Below are positions 63,501 through 64,000 of a stretch of DNA of 64,000 nt, one piece after another; the first letter of the stretch is position 1, and each line of letters starts with the position of its first letter. Under the pieces are notes generated by a model. That model did no database searches. It saw only the letters and a program-made list of their open reading frames with translations, and was not told the origin of the DNA. Location: contig NZ_BNAG01000003.1 of assembly GCF_014653175.1 (NCBI RefSeq), positions 784,338 to 848,337 on the forward strand, written 5' to 3'. Made by a program: the position numbers and the translations under genes. The DNA comes from Roseivirga thermotolerans. GTDB taxonomy: Bacteria; Bacteroidota; Bacteroidia; Cytophagales; Cyclobacteriaceae.

Positions 63501-64000
63501 GACCATATAGGTAAATACATCAGCTTTGAAGTAACGCCAAGCGATGGGCACGTATTCGGCACAGCTCAGGAAAGCAGCCTGCAAGGCCCTGTGAGCAAAA
63601 TTGCCCAAAGCATTACATTCAATGCGCTGGAAGCCAAGACCTATGGAGATGAAGACTTTGAGCTGACCGCTACAGCCAGCTCGAACCTTACGGTGACCTA
63701 CACCAGTTCCAATACCAATGTAGCCACTGTAAGCGGTAGCACAGTAAGCATAATAGGAGTAGGAGAAACCACCATTACCGCCTCACAGGCAGGCAATGAT
63801 AGCTATTTGGCAGCCACCAATGCTACACAGACCCTGACCATCGAAAAAGCCACTTTAACCGCCACGGCCGATGACAAGTCCAAAACCTATGGCGAGGAAA
63901 ACCCAGCCCTGAGCATCAGCTATGCAGGCTTTGTGAACGGAGACGATGAAACAGCCATCACCCAGCCCACCGCCAGCACAACAGCCGATGCCGGCAGCGA
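57576..64000 (+). CDS. Giant surface adhesin-like protein, 3' end outside the window
   Basis: An unbroken frame runs from an ATG at 57576 to the window edge, at least 2141 codons. A signal sequence (KLRLALLILFICSISKELVA) is followed by a unique N-terminal part with a ASH/Ig-like segment. Big_12-like Ig domains (VEITSSLSPSTQEATIPIQI and TATFTFSEDVSGFELEDISV) recur, as do lamin-tail-like domains (VRVNEVKYKEDDSEEIEFIE, ending PTPGKPNT) and cadherin-like repeats (LKLSENSTTLDIDTFGGDAS). Two long modules, about 59231-61110 and 61111-62990, share this order. MBG-type repeats (EKATLTATADDKSKTYGEEN) start near 63840. It probably serves as an extracellular adhesin; the secretion signal must lie beyond the window. 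Confidence 0.9.
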   Translation, partial: MKAVYCKLRLALLILFICSISKELVAQNPIIISNSYVMEVEGGIEVQAFGVFLANPISVTIGGCDCVPVPGKFNNPNFITCFVSQSCGDVSGQMTVVTPTGQGTNGPIFTLDFPEVIRSMPYMVVDEETVPDSLIHQIRIKALGDEENLRIERGYFEWSVATPLPSPLPTTRFSSRSTNNESSQVPFDYTDEQFQSAMDEIEYHVRVDSTLLDDVTADGISKKRKRTYFTLAAEFPTPQYPGYFGLGLTWGENIDNLSHSPTMTVDADFDVVASGEVYSMNLYSANFYEVFGLEHEQSYEQTGLLKYLPNFLFTMDQINGPFPTAHFANISFHNPGGVTDYLEGRTLEIATPQVYKKYMGTTVVDETISSNFYLKNLTDSILDYESIEVVFSGDDASSFSVTQQPATDVAVGAQSLFTVSFTPTSSEPRQEATLTINTDDKSYYSFPIIGFVAPDVTVEITSSLSPSTQEATIPIQIRFSEEVTGFEASDLVVVNASVSDFATQDNVTFTANLTPIAEGDITVNVPEASAVNQSNFSNKAASEFSIKYDLTAPEVTTVTLEDSPAKDAQEITYKVMFSEAVQNITLDDFQVDLIEGFAEGIVTQAEKVNETEVLVKVTVIGSLYNKADQVIRLGISQDHNIADLAGHRLLDFDPTQIPTHTTNLTEDETSGTLNLILEDDDVPSVSPFRLNTLSLSVLIPNLGQYYPQGNPVKLVAELDSLSPNISYYTGNENLVYESELKLSVYVLNTDTDAFEKAVDISGTVNITAGADDVALDSLGYTMSSIKFNNLKASNSTIGNINTIILGFKLNLASAGLVTAINKRWEKLRYPLSPVRVNEVKYKEDDSEEIEFIELYDGGLGNVTFKNVLVDILEKSGPFNFQIPMTTNDEGYYVLGSSNTPNASSTALDSLNFYGGTIYFWTQQFKFSYEFDIDRLENMFQVELGEQYSYGRFPQDVATTRNNNSGFYYGLPTPGKPNTIFLVPDTLKLSENSTTLDIDTFGGDASDREAGVTYTITGGADQSLFNIDESTGVLSFLAAPDFENPTDSDSDNQYLVEVTASRAAPINDSDVRLFKVEVLDVDEIAPSLTITSSVNEFTNREFTATFTFSEDVSGFELEDISVTNGTASDFATVSADVYTATISPSAEGLVTVAVSANVVADLAGNLNTAATSISITHDQTAPQVLSVRLEDSPGKESQEITYRVSFSEAIDNLTLDDFQMDLVSGFAEGIITQAVPQENNEVLVKATIIGSLYNQADQVLRLGISPDNNLVDKAGNALIEYNNETIPTYTTNLTNDNTAGTLNLVLNDEDIPEGSPFRLNTASLGLLIPQLAGAYPNANPVQLHFTLRDFNPNESIYSGSENLANESSFTMDFLVEQGDGSFTQVLTVDGEIDFVFSISEVSDAELAYSMSSLNLKNLEASNSSIGLVNAFLLTFKLNLAEVGLVTAINNSGFRELRYPRTPVKINEIKLKNDGSGEIEFLELYDGGIGNVSNLKLTTFSSYVDIVTDENGYFVLGTSATPNVSNPFFDDHKVVIKNTFSLIFGEGLIDHPLGQGVALEIERLSGLDDLVFNSNFSLQRFPQNEAVRDNATQFFSGMPTPGKPNTIFLVPDTLKLSENSTTLDIDAFGGDASDREAGVTYTITGGADQSLFNIDESTGVLSFLAAPDFENPTDSDSDNEYLVEVTASRAAPINDSDVRLFKVEVLDVDEIAPSLTITSSVNEFTNREFTATFTFSEDVSGFELEDISVTNGTASGFATVSASVYTATISPSAEGLVTVAVSANVAADLAGNLNTAATSISVTNDQTAPTLVSATKGSGTQIILTFSEKVKIDEADANNFIVENVNNNQLCVLSLEDGTAEDNQLILGFDDLSSAHIKLTITYNPSIGDIRDLAGNSLAADATGVEVALNEAPTVTDVEITGDLIVGQTLTGTYTFSDGNSDPESGSTYQWYMADDANGNNKAAISGASGITYALTSDHIGKYISFEVTPSDGHVFGTAQESSLQGPVSKIAQSITFNALEAKTYGDEDFELTATASSNLTVTYTSSNTNVATVSGSTVSIIGVGETTITASQAGNDSYLAATNATQTLTIEKATLTATADDKSKTYGEENPALSISYAGFVNGDDETAITQPTASTTADAGS
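60492..61095 (+). repeat. Near-identical internal repeat, copy 1
   Basis: About 600 bases matching 62370-62973 with only around a dozen differences, shifted by 1878 bases. It codes for a cadherin-like domain followed by a Big_12-like Ig domain. The flanking parts of the same modules are much less alike (see copy 2). Confidence 0.9.
62370..62973 (+). repeat. Near-identical internal repeat, copy 2
   Basis: Second copy of the repeat at 60492-61095. Examples of differences are GATACTTTTGGAGG against GATGCTTTTGGGGG and CAGTGACTTCGCC against CAGTGGCTTCGCC. The upstream half of the module is only moderately similar between copies, so the close match starts rather sharply. Confidence 0.9.

Noticed and set aside
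59000..63608. Several frames antisense to the giant surface protein (for example 59000-59321, 60728-61121, 62489-62845, 63246-63608)
   Set aside because: Repeated antisense shadows of the Ser/Thr/Val-rich repeat coding region; two of them are nearly identical because the repeat is.

Overview
The window is a roughly 64 kb chromosomal segment of a Bacteroidota bacterium, most likely a marine Cytophagales of the Roseivirga/Marivirga/Fulvivirga kind. This rests on a SusC/SusD pair with FecI/FecR regulators, a one-protein hybrid two-component system, many CarboxypepD_reg-like domains, lipoproteins with short lipoboxes, DUF2490/DUF4260/DUF2200 genes, and palindromic intergenic repeats. The genus is inferred. 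I saw no rRNA, tRNA, CRISPR array, transposase or prophage gene.

Bases 1-9123 hold a tryptophan/shikimate cluster: trpE (5' end outside the window), trpG, trpD, trpC, trpF, trpB, trpA and aroF. Together they make DAHP at the head of the aromatic pathway and turn chorismate into tryptophan. Every gene junction in this cluster is occupied by inserted sequence. Two hold a complete S23-type four-helix-bundle gene, one holds a truncated relic of such a gene, one is an empty palindrome, one holds a small lipoprotein gene, and two hold REP/MITE-like repeats. The S23, relic, empty and lipoprotein inserts have degenerate inverted-repeat edges built from short words. Those edges touch, and often contain, the stop codon upstream and run up to the start codon downstream. 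This is the most unusual feature of the window.

Bases 9286-28961 are a mixed region. It contains a hotdog thioesterase, VOC-fold proteins, an ECF sigma factor overlapping a membrane protein with TonB-C and CarboxypepD_reg domains, a divergent vWA/DUF3520 protein, an ABC-F ATPase, small secreted or membrane proteins, an AraC/TPR one-component regulator, a glycerophosphodiesterase, a degraded serine hydrolase pseudogene and a lipoprotein subclass B1 metallo-beta-lactamase with all zinc ligands.

Bases 29101-37855 hold a YdeI-like protein, a cysM-cysE pair with overlapping ends for cysteine synthesis, a [2Fe-2S] ferredoxin/nucleotide cyclase fusion, a Uup-like ABC-F protein, and an adaptor/MacB-like permease pair with no ATPase gene beside it. 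Bases 37985-45534 hold a lipoprotein and a FecI-FecR-SusC-SusD signalling and uptake locus.

Bases 46036-64000 hold a membrane pyrophosphatase, a PTPS-folE-SDR operon that fits tetrahydrobiopterin-type pterin synthesis, a CrtI-like oxidoreductase, two small secreted proteins each with its own terminator, a 1320-residue hybrid two-component sensor/regulator, and a divergent giant surface protein (at least 2141 codons, running off the window). That protein carries two copies of a roughly 1.9 kb module. One end of the module is diverged between the copies and the other end is nearly identical.
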